Below, piece by piece: positions 1 through 8,025 of a stretch of DNA of 48,277 bases. The DNA is from Actinomadura sp. 6K520 (GTDB taxonomy: Bacteria; Actinomycetota; Actinomycetes; Streptosporangiales; Streptosporangiaceae), in the NCBI RefSeq assembly GCF_004349245.1, contig NZ_SMLC01000045.1, forward strand, positions 1 through 48,277, written 5' to 3'. The notes below the pieces were generated by a model. The model ran no database searches. It was given only the letters and a program-made list of their open reading frames with translations, and had not been told where the DNA came from. Every line of letters starts with the position of its first letter. The stretch's first letter is position 1. The translations under genes and the position numbers were made by a program.

Positions 1-355
1 CCGCACGCCCCTCCCATCCAGTCAGCCCCCCCGTATCGGGCCTCCACATCCGGAAGGTCCTCCCGAGCGAACAGCCCACCCGAGCGGACGGACCTGCCAT
101 GCGGACGGCCCACCCGCTCGGGCGACCTCCCGGGCTGTGACGGTTTCCTTCCCGGCGATGGTGGCCCTCGGCTGGATGACGTGGTCCTTCGGTATGTGGA
201 GGATGGCTTTGGTTCGCTGCTGCGTTGTCTCGACCCTCGCCGGTTGTCCGGAGGCCCGTCAGCACCGCTTCCGCCGAGCGGAAGAACCTGTGTCCGCGGC
301 CTTGTCCACCCGGAAGGATCTCGAGCATGTGTTGTCGTCCAGGGATGGGTGGCCC
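1..355. other. Upstream non-coding stretch, nothing recognised
   Basis: No gene is recognised here. The esterase frame stays open upstream to position 137, but the translated segment (arginine- and cysteine-rich) does not resemble a signal peptide or any family I know. The stretch contains several copies of CCCGAGCG or its complement near positions 65-122, which may simply reflect high GC. It probably carries the promoter of the esterase, but no clear -35/-10 pair is visible. Confidence 0.4.
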
Positions 356-1822
356 ATGACCGTCGAGGTGTTCACCGCGTACGGTGCCGTGCGCGGAGCG
401 CGCGAGGACGGCCTCGCCGTCTTCCGCGGTATCCCTTTCGCCCGTCCACCCGTGGGCTCGCTGCGCTTCGCCGCGCCCGAACCTCCCGAACGATGGGAAG
501 GATCACGTCCCGCCGCCGCGTTCGGCCCCGCGCCGCCGCAGTCGTCCGCACTCGCGCCCGGTATGCCGCAGACGACCGGTGACGACTGGCTGACCTGCAA
601 CGTCTGGACGCCCGACCCGGGCGCCGGGGGCCTCCCGGTGATGGTGTGGATCTACGGCGGCGCCTACATCATCGGGCACTCCTCCGACCCTGGCTACGAC
701 GGCGCGGTGCTGTCGCGCGGGGGCGGCGTCGTCGTGGTGACGTTCAACTACCGCGTGGCCATGGAGGGGTTCGGGCAGATCGAGGGCGCGCCCGCCAACC
801 GCGGCCTCCTGGATCAGGTCGCCGCGCTCACCTGGGTCCACGACAACATCGCGGCCTTCGGCGGTGACCCGGACAACGTCACGGTCTTCGGCGAGTCCGC
901 CGGCGCGGGCTCCATCGCGGCTCTGCTCGCCATGCCGCGTGCCTCCGGTCTGTTCCACCGTGCGATCGCGCAAAGCGTTCCGGGCACGTTCTTCTCCCCC
1001 GCTCTGGCGGACGACGTCAGCGCCGTGATCGCCGCCAAGGCCGGTGTCCGTCCGGTTCGTCAGGCTCTCGCTGAGATTCCTCCCGCCCGCTTGATGGAGT
1101 CCGTGGACGCCGTCGCCGCCACCATGGCGCGGTATCCGCAATGGGGACCGGTGGCGATGACCCCGACCCCGTTCTCCCCGGTCGTGGACGGCGATGTGCT
1201 GCCGCGAACCCCCTGGGCGGCGCTGGCCGCAGGGTCCGCCCGCGACATCCCGCTGATCACCGGGCACAACCGTGACGAGTACCGCCTCTTCATCGCGATG
1301 GGCGGGCTCCTCGGCAAGATCACGGATGAGCAGGCCACGACCGCCTTGTGCACCTTCGCTCCCGACCCGACGGCCTACCGCGACGCCTACCCCGATGCCC
1401 GCGCGGAGACCTTGTACGAGCTCGTCCACTCCGACTGGCTCTTCCGGATGCCGACACTGCACCTCGCGGAGGCGCAGGCCGGCGCGGGGGGCCGCGTGCA
1501 TCTGTACGAGCTGGCCTGGTCCGCGAACGGTCTCGGCGCTTGTCACGCCTTGGACATCCCCCTGGTTTGGGGCAATCTCGCAGGCGGCCTGGCCGACCTC
1601 CTCATCAGCGACCGAACCGCCGCCGAGCAGCTGTCGGCGAGGATCCGTCCCGCCTGGACGGGTTTTGCGACATCCGACGACCCGGGCTGGCCCGCCTACG
1701 AACCGTCGCAGCGACTCACTCACATTTTCGACACATCGCCCACGATCGCCCCTTATCCGGAGGAGGCGTCACGCAGGCTGTGGGCGGACCACACCTTCAC
1801 CGCCCTTTCGCTCACCCGCTGA
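356..1822 (+). CDS. Type-B carboxylesterase / lipase family protein
   Basis: Alpha/beta-hydrolase of the carboxylesterase type B family (488 aa, normal length), expected to hydrolyse carboxylic esters. Visible hallmarks are the N-terminal FRGIPFARPPVG block (residues 23-34), the oxyanion-hole GGAY (101-104), the nucleophile elbow GESAGAGS with Ser181, the acidic residue Glu308 in HNRDEY, and the histidine His397 in ACHALDIPLVWG, so the catalytic triad is complete. The ATG at 356 is chosen because homology begins at MTVEVFTAYGAVRG. The frame stays open to 137, but that extension has no family resemblance. There is no signal peptide, so the enzyme is probably cytoplasmic. The gene stands alone and ends in a large hairpin. 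Substrate unknown. Confidence 0.88.
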   Translation: MTVEVFTAYGAVRGAREDGLAVFRGIPFARPPVGSLRFAAPEPPERWEGSRPAAAFGPAPPQSSALAPGMPQTTGDDWLTCNVWTPDPGAGGLPVMVWIYGGAYIIGHSSDPGYDGAVLSRGGGVVVVTFNYRVAMEGFGQIEGAPANRGLLDQVAALTWVHDNIAAFGGDPDNVTVFGESAGAGSIAALLAMPRASGLFHRAIAQSVPGTFFSPALADDVSAVIAAKAGVRPVRQALAEIPPARLMESVDAVAATMARYPQWGPVAMTPTPFSPVVDGDVLPRTPWAALAAGSARDIPLITGHNRDEYRLFIAMGGLLGKITDEQATTALCTFAPDPTAYRDAYPDARAETLYELVHSDWLFRMPTLHLAEAQAGAGGRVHLYELAWSANGLGACHALDIPLVWGNLAGGLADLLISDRTAAEQLSARIRPAWTGFATSDDPGWPAYEPSQRLTHIFDTSPTIAPYPEEASRRLWADHTFTALSLTR

Positions 1823-1886
1823 CCGGCCCCCGGGGGATGGAGGCGGCCCAAGCTTCCCAGGGCCGCGCCCATCCCCCGGACCGGCC
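1823..1886 (+). terminator. Hairpin terminator after the esterase
   Basis: Immediately after the stop codon, CCGGGGGATGG (1830-1840) pairs perfectly with CCATCCCCCGG (1869-1879). Inside it GCGGCCC (1843-1849) pairs with GGGCCGC (1860-1866). There is no T-tract, as is common for actinobacterial terminators. Confidence 0.6.
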
Positions 1887-2211
1887 CGGCCCGAGGCGGG
1901 CGGGTGCCCGCCGTGCGCCGTGGGCGTGAGGCCGGGGGCCGTCGGCGTGATGCCGGGCCGTAGGTGCGGCGCGGCCAGCCAACGGGCGGGCGAGTCCGCA
2001 CGGTTCCCGGCGCGGCGGTGCGGTACCTCCATCGCCGCCCGCAGTCACCGGTCGGCGGAACCCGTGTGGCGCTGAAGGCACGGGCACGGAACTCGGCGTC
2101 CTCGGCCCAGCTTCGCGCCTACGATTGATCAGCACCCGCCGGCCGGCCACCGCAGGGGTGCGACGTGGCCCACCTGGAGGGCGGCGATCACGATCACGGG
2201 GAAGGCACGGT
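1887..2211. other. Intergenic stretch, nothing recognised
   Basis: About 325 bases of GC-rich sequence between the esterase terminator and the MmcQ-like gene. Open frames cross it but show no recognisable protein. The only functional signal I can point to is the GGGGAAGG ribosome-binding site just before 2212. Confidence 0.4.
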
Positions 2212-2568
2212 ATGAGCGACAGGGACGCGCAGGCTCGGATACGGGAAATCTGCCTCTCACTTCCGGAGACGACGGAGAAGCCATTCGGCGGGCACACGGC
2301 ACCCTCCTTCAGGGTTCGCGACAAGCTGTTCGTAATGACCAGTGAGGACGGACTCTCGATGACTTTCAAGGCCGGCCCAGGAGTACAGGAGGCTCTGGTG
2401 GCGGAGGCCCCCGAGCGTTTTTTCGTCCCGAAGTACGTGGGAAGCAAGGGATGGGTGGGTGCTCGCCTCGACGTCGACCATGACTGGGACGAGATGGCCG
2501 AACTCGTCCAGGACAGCTATCGCCTCATCGCACCGAAACGCCTGGTGAAGCTGCTTGAGGACCGGTAG
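2212..2568 (+). CDS. MmcQ/YjbR family DNA-binding-like protein
   Basis: A 118-aa protein of the MmcQ/YjbR family (CyaY-like fold), whose members are small single-domain proteins of unclear cellular role. Recognition rests on the layout: an N-terminal helix ending in LSLPETTEKPFGGHTAPSF, the strand pair FRVRDKLFVM, and a C-terminal half with KYVGSKGWVGARLD and a DWDEMAELVQDSYRLIAPKRL helix. The ATG at 2212 has a GGGGAAGG ribosome-binding site 5-8 bases upstream. An in-frame start further upstream would add a 29-residue arginine-rich tail foreign to the family. It converges with the endonuclease-like pseudogene, with only 6 bases between stops. Confidence 0.85.
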   Translation: MSDRDAQARIREICLSLPETTEKPFGGHTAPSFRVRDKLFVMTSEDGLSMTFKAGPGVQEALVAEAPERFFVPKYVGSKGWVGARLDVDHDWDEMAELVQDSYRLIAPKRLVKLLEDR

Positions 2569-2574
2569 GCGCCG

Positions 2575-3567
2575 TCAGTGTTGACGGGCGAGTCGGGCCA
2601 GGCGGAGGGCCAGGCGCTCCATGGTCGCGTCGTCGGGCGTCCAGCCTCGGTGGAGCATTGCGGTGAGCAGAGCCTCCAGATAGGGCGCCGGACGGCGTAA
2701 GAAGTGCTTGGTAAAGGGAATGATTTCCCACCCCATCTCCCGGGCCAGCCATGCTCGCCGACGCTCGTCGTGCGCGCGGGCCGTCCGACCGCTGTGATAT
2801 CGCTCGCCGTCGTACTCGACACCGACCCGGAATTCTGGATATCCGAGGTCGACGTATAGCCATTTTCGATGCGGCCCCATGACCGGAACCTGGGCTTCAG
2901 GGCGCGGAAACCCGGACTTCACGACGGCGACCCGGGTCCAGCTCTCACCGGGAGAGGCCGCGCCGCGATCGCTGAGGTGGATGACCTCTCGCAGGCGCTT
3001 GTTTCCGCGATAGCCCGGGAGAGCACGAGCCATCTTGGTGAGCTCCTCAGAGGCCACCCCCCGTCCGAGGAACTGGTCCAGTGCCGCGACCGCTTCGTAG
3101 CGAGGCAATCAGCGGGCGCAGTCCAAAGCCGTCCGGGTGAGCGACGTGATGCGGACACCGGCCTCTTCCACCACATGGTCGGCCGGAACCATCACGCTGC
3201 GGGCACCGACCAGGGACGCCCCGTTCGAGCCCAGCAACGAGCCCCCCGAGTCGGTGGAAGGGGCCGGTGAGGGAGACGAAGCGAGAGGTGACGACGTCGG
3301 CACGGCGGACGGGTATCCGGTTCCGGCCAGCACGGCCCACTCGATGTCCCAGTCGGCCTCGTCCACTCCCGGCGGTAAGACATCGAGTCCCCAGATCCAT
3401 GCCGCGGTCCGGCGGACCATGACGACGTCCTCCGGCAAGAGGCTGCTGAGCGCGGCGGCTCGTGCGACGAGCGAGGCTCCTATCAAGGGGATGCGGTCCA
3501 CACCGGTCCCGACGGGGACGATCGAACCGGCGGCCGTGCGTCTCCAGGAAATGCTGAATCCGTCCAT
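2575..3567 (-). pseudogene. AbiEi-like/DUF559 endonuclease-like gene, broken by an in-frame TGA
   Basis: Reading 3567 to 2575 gives about 330 codons of one continuous protein interrupted only by a TGA at 3111-3109 (codon 153). The upstream half ends ...RTALDCAR and the downstream half resumes LPRYEAVAALDQF. In actinobacterial relatives, from memory, this junction reads CARWLPR, so TGG (Trp) appears changed to TGA. The N-terminal part (LLPEDVVMVRRTAAWIWGLDVLPPG) resembles the AbiEi-like region of this family. The C-terminal part carries a DUF559/Vsr-like nuclease core: YVDLGYPEFRVGVEYDGERYH followed by GWEIIPFTK. Both halves keep coding character, so the lesion looks recent. Opal readthrough or re-initiation at the TTG at 3108 could still yield a product. 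A start at 3618 is also possible. Confidence 0.75.
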
Positions 3568-3760
3568 GGGCACCGATGATGGCCGGGCGGGCAGCGGCCG
3601 GTAAGGCGGTCTCGACAATGTGGATAAGTCTGGATAGCCGCAGGTCAGAGACCGAGACGGCGAAGGAGCCGCAGGCGGCCGCGAAAGCGCGATCCCGGCG
3701 GCCGCTTGCCATGCAAGTCGACTTCACTGATCCGGCCAGGCCGGACGCGTGACCGCCCCC

Positions 3761-4516
3761 TTACCTGCCGGCGGCGACAGCCGCCCAGTCGCCGATGCGC
3801 TTGATCAGGTGGGGTGTGGCGGCCACTTCCGCATGGCCGAACGCCGGTTCGATCCATAGTTCGCGCGGGTCGTGCGCGGCGTCGTACAACTGCCGACCGT
3901 GTTCGAGGGGGAAGAACGCATCCGCGTCCCCATGGACGATGAGGAGCGGCACCGGAGCGATCCGTCCGACGACCTCGCGGGGAGCTTCCGGCACGGGGTC
4001 CCACCCGTTACGGGCGATCCGGGTCCCGCGGGCCAACCTGACCGCCAGTCGGCCGGCGCGTCGTTCGATCGCCCAGTGCACGCGCCGCATCGGCACAGTG
4101 TCGCGGTAGTACCAGCGAGCAGGCGCGCTCACCGACACCACTGCATCGATCCCGCCGTGCAAGGCCGCGTGCCTGATACCGATGGCTCCGCCCATGGAGA
4201 ACCCCGTGACGACGATCCGCTCGTATCCTCTACGGCGCGCCGCGGCGACCACCGCATCGATGTCGAGCACCTCGCGGTCGCCCACGGTGGAGTGGCCGCC
4301 GGACCTGCCGTGTCCACGGAAGTCCAGCCCGATGACCCCGCCTCGCCGGTTGAGGACACCGGCGATCCGGCGGAGTGCGGGCTGCCGCCAGGAGCACGTG
4401 AAACCGTGCGCCAGGACGAAGCACAGATCGCCGCCGCCCCTCAGATGACCTGCGTCGATCCGTACGCCATCGGCGGTGTACAGCGTGAGAGATTCGGGCA
4501 TCACCACGATCTCCAT
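3761..4516 (-). CDS. Alpha/beta hydrolase (serine aminopeptidase/lysophospholipase-like)
   Basis: A 251-aa alpha/beta-hydrolase of the Hydrolase_4 type. The fold markers are in order: HGFTCSW oxyanion segment (38-44), GLDFRGHGRSGG (63-74), nucleophile elbow GFSMGG with Ser107, the acid in VHGDADAF (Asp197 or Asp199) and the histidine in AFGHAE (His228). Length and spacing are complete. There is no signal peptide, so it is likely cytoplasmic. It stands alone between the broken DUF559 gene and the divergent sigma/VOC frame. Substrate cannot be told. The ATG at 4516 is the first in frame, and MPESLTLYTADGVRI (from residue 6) matches where the family usually begins. Confidence 0.85.
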   Translation of the reverse strand: MEIVVMPESLTLYTADGVRIDAGHLRGGGDLCFVLAHGFTCSWRQPALRRIAGVLNRRGGVIGLDFRGHGRSGGHSTVGDREVLDIDAVVAAARRRGYERIVVTGFSMGGAIGIRHAALHGGIDAVVSVSAPARWYYRDTVPMRRVHWAIERRAGRLAVRLARGTRIARNGWDPVPEAPREVVGRIAPVPLLIVHGDADAFFPLEHGRQLYDAAHDPRELWIEPAFGHAEVAATPHLIKRIGDWAAVAAGR

Positions 4517-4683
4517 GATCGGGCATCAGCCTGCGATCATGAGCTTTCCCCCGTTGCCTCGTCCAGCAGCCGGCCTGCGTCCTGACCAGCGGGAACATAT
4601 TTCATCGGGAGATCATCGGCAACTTCTCGGATTTTTCCGGTGCCCACCCGTCGGAGAAGCGGCCCGCCGAACGATGGAGGGGT

Positions 4684-4968
4684 ATGAACCACCCGGGACG
4701 ACGCCAGCCAGACCCCGGGGCGACGCTGCTCGATCTCTATGACGCGGCGCTCCCGGAGGTCTACGGCTACCCGCTGTCCCGGTGCGGCCGGCGCGGCCTG
4801 GCCGAGGACCTCACGGCCGAGACCTTCCTGGCCGCCGTGAAGGCGGTGCGCAAGCAGCCGCCCCCGAAGCTGTCGGTCGCCTGGCTCATCGGGGTGGCCC
4901 GTCCCATCTTCGCGGCGCGGCTGCGGGAACGCCTGCGGCGCGCGCTGCTGCAACCCACGGGAGACACC
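4684..4968 (+). pseudogene. Sigma-70-like region 2 remnant, in frame with the VOC gene
   Basis: The first 95 codons of a continuous 477-codon frame encode LYDAALPEVYGY...GLAEDLTAETFLAAVKAVRK...AWLIGVAR, which resembles region 2 of ECF-type sigma factors (LAEDLTAETF corresponds to the AEDLVQETF core helix). After LIGVAR the text jumps to FAARLRERLRRALLQP, which looks like the tail of a sigma region 4. The linker and the helix-turn-helix between them are missing. I read it as a sigma-factor gene with an internal in-frame deletion. The alternative, a genuine short regulatory extension fused to the VOC protein, cannot be excluded because no stop separates them. Confidence 0.55.
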
Positions 4969-6117
4969 ATGACCACCACCCAGGAGACACCCGCGCAGGT
5001 GCGTACGCTCACGCCGTACCTCTGCGTCGACGACGGAGAGCACGCCCTGCGCTGGTACGCGGACGCCTTCGGCGCCGAGGTCCGCGGCGAGCCCATCGTG
5101 ATGGAGGACGGCCGCGTCGGTCACGCGGAGCTGGCACTCGGCGACTCCATCATGATGCTCGCCGACGAGTGGCCCGAACTCGGGCTGCTCGGCCCCAAGG
5201 CGCGCGGCGGCCCGAGCCAGTCGCTCTACCTGCAGGTCCCCGACGTCGACGTGGTCTTCTCCCGCGCAGTAGAACTCGGCGCCACCCCCGACCGGCCCGT
5301 GGCGGACCACCCGTACGGCCGCAACGGTGTGGTCACGGACCCGTTCGGACACCGCTGGATGATCACGACCCCGCCCGCGCCCGCCCCGTCCCGCCTGCGC
5401 CACGGCGACGTCGGATACACCTCGATCCGGGTCCCCGACGTCGAACGTGCCGCCGCGTTCTACGGCGCCGTCCTGGGATGGCACGCGGTACCTGGGAGCG
5501 ACCCGTCCGCCCGTCAGGTCGAGGGACTGCCCGAGCAGCACATCGGTATGTTCGGCGGTCAGCAGCACCGCACCGCCTACCTGGCCTTCGCCGTCGAGGA
5601 CATCCACCAGACGATCCGACGGATCCGCGACGCGGGCGGCCGGGCCGAAGAACCGACCGAAGAGCCCTACGGCCTGTCCGCCATGTGCACGGACGACCAG
5701 GGCATGGAGTTCTCGATCTACCAACCGCCCAGCCCCGTCGAGCGCAGGCTCGCGGAAAGGGCCGGGTTCACTCCGCAGCACGGCGAGATCTCCTACCTCA
5801 CGATCGGCGTCCCCGACATCGCCCGCGCGCATTCCTTCTACAGCACCGTCCTGGGCTGGGAGTTCACCCCGGGTCACACCCCCGGCGGCTGGAGCGTCCA
5901 ACTCGGCGGCACGGAGATACAGCCGATGACCGGCATGCACGGCGGCACCGAACATCCCGTCGTGGTCCCGGTGTACGCGGTCGACGACATCCAGTCCGCC
6001 GTCTCCCGTGTCCGCGAGGCCGGCGGCACCGCGACGGAGCCCGCCCGGCAGTCCTACGGCACCACCGCGCAATGCAGCGACGACCAAGGCACCCACTTCT
6101 ACCTCGCCCAACGCTGA
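4969..6117 (+). CDS. VOC family protein with three glyoxalase-type domains
   Basis: A 382-aa protein built from three vicinal-oxygen-chelate (glyoxalase/bleomycin-resistance/dioxygenase) domains. Domain 1 (about 13-125) is PhnB-like: LTPYLCVDDGEHALRWYADAFG ... DPFGHRW. Domain 2 (about 145-255) contains YTSIRVPDVERAAAFYGAVLGW, and domain 3 (about 271-382) YLTIGVPDIARAHSFYSTVLGW. Domains 2 and 3 are clearly related to each other. The ATG at 4969 is preferred because MTTTQE begins the VOC homology and GGGAGA lies just upstream. The frame runs on upstream into a sigma-factor remnant. Enzymatic role (dioxygenase, isomerase or ligand binding) is not predictable. Confidence 0.8.
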   Translation: MTTTQETPAQVRTLTPYLCVDDGEHALRWYADAFGAEVRGEPIVMEDGRVGHAELALGDSIMMLADEWPELGLLGPKARGGPSQSLYLQVPDVDVVFSRAVELGATPDRPVADHPYGRNGVVTDPFGHRWMITTPPAPAPSRLRHGDVGYTSIRVPDVERAAAFYGAVLGWHAVPGSDPSARQVEGLPEQHIGMFGGQQHRTAYLAFAVEDIHQTIRRIRDAGGRAEEPTEEPYGLSAMCTDDQGMEFSIYQPPSPVERRLAERAGFTPQHGEISYLTIGVPDIARAHSFYSTVLGWEFTPGHTPGGWSVQLGGTEIQPMTGMHGGTEHPVVVPVYAVDDIQSAVSRVREAGGTATEPARQSYGTTAQCSDDQGTHFYLAQR

Positions 6118-6248
6118 TCGTCACCTTGCGGCCCTCCGGGGAGTAAGTGGAACATCCGGCCGGTGTGAGGCTGAACGGTGAGTGCGCGGGGTACGTAGTC
6201 GGATGTGTCTGGAGGGCTGGGTGACCGACGGGCTCGGGCCCGGTCGGT

Positions 6249-6581
6249 ATGGGCGGCGGCGATCGTGCGGATTCCGTGAAGGCGCGCGAGACCCGGCGGG
6301 ACGGCGCAGAGGGAGCCGGCGGCTCTGCGGTTCCCGCCGAGCGTGACGCCGGTGACTACGCACGTCAGACGATGGTGTCCTCGGCGCAGGCGCATGAACG
6401 GGCCGCGCACCTGCTGGAGCGGATGGCCGACGCGCACCCGGAGGAGGCCGAGTCGCATCGGCAGTCGGCGAAGCGCCATCTCAGATGGGCCGAGAATGAC
6501 CGGAAACTCGCGGAGGAGTATGCGCCCGAGGCGGCGACCCCGACAGTCGGTGACGGGGCTCTAGCGGGGAATGAAAGATGA
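6249..6581 (+). CDS. Small charged helical protein, function unknown
   Basis: A 110-aa hydrophilic protein with no family I can name. The segment from about residue 43 (SSAQAHERAAHLLERMADAHPEEAESHRQSAKRHLRWAENDRKLAEEYA) is a continuous amphipathic, probably coiled helix rich in Ala, Glu, Arg and His. Short proteins of this composition are common in actinomycetes. The N-terminal 40 residues are low-complexity, so the true start may be later. No clear ribosome-binding site precedes the ATG at 6249. Confidence 0.45.
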   Translation: MGGGDRADSVKARETRRDGAEGAGGSAVPAERDAGDYARQTMVSSAQAHERAAHLLERMADAHPEEAESHRQSAKRHLRWAENDRKLAEEYAPEAATPTVGDGALAGNER

Positions 6582-6740
6582 CCGCCGACGGCGCTCACCG
6601 CCGGGTGGTTCAGGAGCGGCGGGTGACAGGAGAGGCTTCAGATAGCCGATGCCCTCGTGACGGCCGTCCGCCATGTCGTGTTCGATGCCGTGCAGGACAT
6701 CGCTCACCGCCCCGGGGAGTCTTGTAAGGCTCCTTACCAC
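6561..6740 (-). CDS. Possible small ORF, about 48-59 codons
   Basis: On the minus strand an open frame runs from GTG at 6740 (or GTG at 6707) to TAG at 6561. The segment VSDVLHGIEHDMADGRHEG followed by IGYLKPLL has coding-like composition, with third positions of its codons mostly G or C, and reads like a real protein. There is no convincing ribosome-binding site, and it overlaps the end of the preceding plus-strand gene by 21 bases. It could be a short gene or the decayed tail of one. Confidence 0.2.
   Translation of the reverse strand: MVRSLTRLPGAVSDVLHGIEHDMADGRHEGIGYLKPLLSPAAPEPPGGERRRRSSFIPR
6724..6737. promoter_or_regulatory. Inverted repeat GTAAGG-CT-CCTTAC
   Basis: A perfect 6-bp-arm palindrome with a 2-bp centre lies about 90 bases upstream of the oxidoreductase start, in a region without a convincing plus-strand gene. 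The form resembles a small dimeric-repressor operator. No cognate regulator is adjacent. Confidence 0.35.
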
Positions 6741-6824
6741 CGAGGACCCCGCAGCTCAATCGATCAGGCGAGCTGTGGTGGGAGCGGGCAGTGTGTAAAG
6801 ATCAGGTATCCCGAGGAGGTCGCT

Positions 6825-7736
6825 GTGCGAATTGGTGCTCTGTTGGTCGAACGCGGCGAGGCCGATGCGCTCGGCAAGCTGGCGGATGATGTGCGGCGCG
6901 CCGCCGACGACGGGTTCACCTCGGCGTGGATCTCGCAGATCTTCGGGCTGGACGCGCAGCTGGCGCTGGCCGTCGCGGGAAGCGGCGTGCCGGACATCGA
7001 ACTCGGCACCGCGGTGGTGCCGACGTACCCGCGGCACCCGGCGGTGATGGCGCAGCAGGCGAGAACGACGGCGCTCGCGCTGCAGGGGCGATTCACCCTC
7101 GGCATCGGGCTGTCGCACAAGATCGTCATCGAGGACATGTACGGGTACGACTTCGACCGGCCGCTGCGTCACATGGACGAGTACCTGTCGGTCCTGTTGC
7201 CGCTGCTGGCGGGCGAAAGCGCGTCGTTCAAGGGCGAGACCCTTCAGGGCAACATCGGCCTTTCCGTTCCGAACGAAGGACGGGTGCCGGTGCTTCTCGC
7301 GGCGCTCGGTCCCAAGATGCTCAAGCTGGCGGCGGAAAGGACGGACGGCACCGTGCTGTGGATGACCGGCCCCGTCACCGTCCGCGAGCACATCGCGCCG
7401 ACCATCACCGCGGCGGCCAAGGCGGCGGGACGACCGGACCCACGGGTGGTGTGCGTGCTGCCGGTGTGCGTCACGGACGAGACCGAGCACGCGCGGGAGC
7501 AGGCGGGCCAGACCTTCGAGGTGTACGGGATGCTGCCGTCCTACCGAGCGATGATGGACCGCGAAGGCGTGGACGGGCCCGCCGACCTCGCCATCGTCGG
7601 CGACGAGGACAAGGTCGCGGCCAAGCTGGACGAACTGGCGAAAGCGGGCGTCACCGATTTCGTCGCGGCCGAATACATCCCCGGCGAGAGCCGCGGCCGG
7701 ACCAGAGAGTTCCTCAAGTCCTACCTGGCCGGCTGA
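6825..7736 (+). CDS. LLM-class (F420-type) oxidoreductase
   Basis: A 303-aa luciferase-like monooxygenase-fold protein of the class that in actinomycetes usually uses coenzyme F420. Supporting segments are IGALLVERGEADALGKLADDVRRAADDGFTSAW split over the first strand-helix units, LGTAVVPTYPRHPAVMAQQARTTA, RFTLGIGLSHKIVIEDMYGYDFDRPLRHMDEYL, and GTVLWMTGP. The GTG at 6825 is chosen because GAGGAGG lies 5 bases upstream and the fold starts at once with VRIGALL. The frame is open to 6657, but that part has no homology. It is a single gene upstream of the cobalamin operon. Cofactor and substrate are inferred from family only. Confidence 0.85.
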   Translation: MRIGALLVERGEADALGKLADDVRRAADDGFTSAWISQIFGLDAQLALAVAGSGVPDIELGTAVVPTYPRHPAVMAQQARTTALALQGRFTLGIGLSHKIVIEDMYGYDFDRPLRHMDEYLSVLLPLLAGESASFKGETLQGNIGLSVPNEGRVPVLLAALGPKMLKLAAERTDGTVLWMTGPVTVREHIAPTITAAAKAAGRPDPRVVCVLPVCVTDETEHAREQAGQTFEVYGMLPSYRAMMDREGVDGPADLAIVGDEDKVAAKLDELAKAGVTDFVAAEYIPGESRGRTREFLKSYLAG

Positions 7737-7835
7737 CCTCATAGGCCATCCGCCGACCGCAGCCCCTCGCCGTCCAGCGCCGCGGGGTCGCTGGGGCTTG
7801 GGTGGGGGTGATGTCGGAGTTCAAGGGGATTTGCT

Positions 7836-7958
7836 GCCTGATAGCGTTGCGATGCTGCGCGCCAGGAGCGAAGTCCGGTGTGAATCCGGCGCTGTCCCGC
7901 AACTGTGGAGCCCGCTCTGAGTGGGCCGAGCCAGGTCGCCTCCTAGCGCGCCGACGAT
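7836..7958 (+). ncRNA. Cobalamin riboswitch
   Basis: The leader contains the B12-box core: GCGAAGTCCGGTGTGAATCC (7868-7887) followed by GGCGCTGTCCCGCAACTGT (7888-7906). These match the conserved cobalamin-riboswitch elements GGTG-AAATCC and GTCCCGC-ACTGT. Further on, GAGCCAGGTCGCCT (7928-7941) matches the conserved closing AG-CAGG element. Boundaries are approximate; GCGCGC tracts near 7857 and 7946 could form the closing stem. It precedes a cobalamin uptake operon, as expected. Downstream, the SD sequence of btuF lies within CAGG-AGGCT-CCTG (8015-8027), a small hairpin that could help shut translation when ligand is bound (inference). Confidence 0.93.
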
Positions 7959-8025
7959 TGTCGACCTCGTGGAAGGGCGATCCGTCATGTGCGGGCCGCG
8001 GCTTCCCTGTTGCCAGGAGGCTCCT

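Noticed and set aside
503..1723. A 406-codon minus-strand frame opposite the esterase
   Set aside because: Gly/Arg-rich composition typical of a shadow frame. The plus-strand esterase has a complete catalytic triad.
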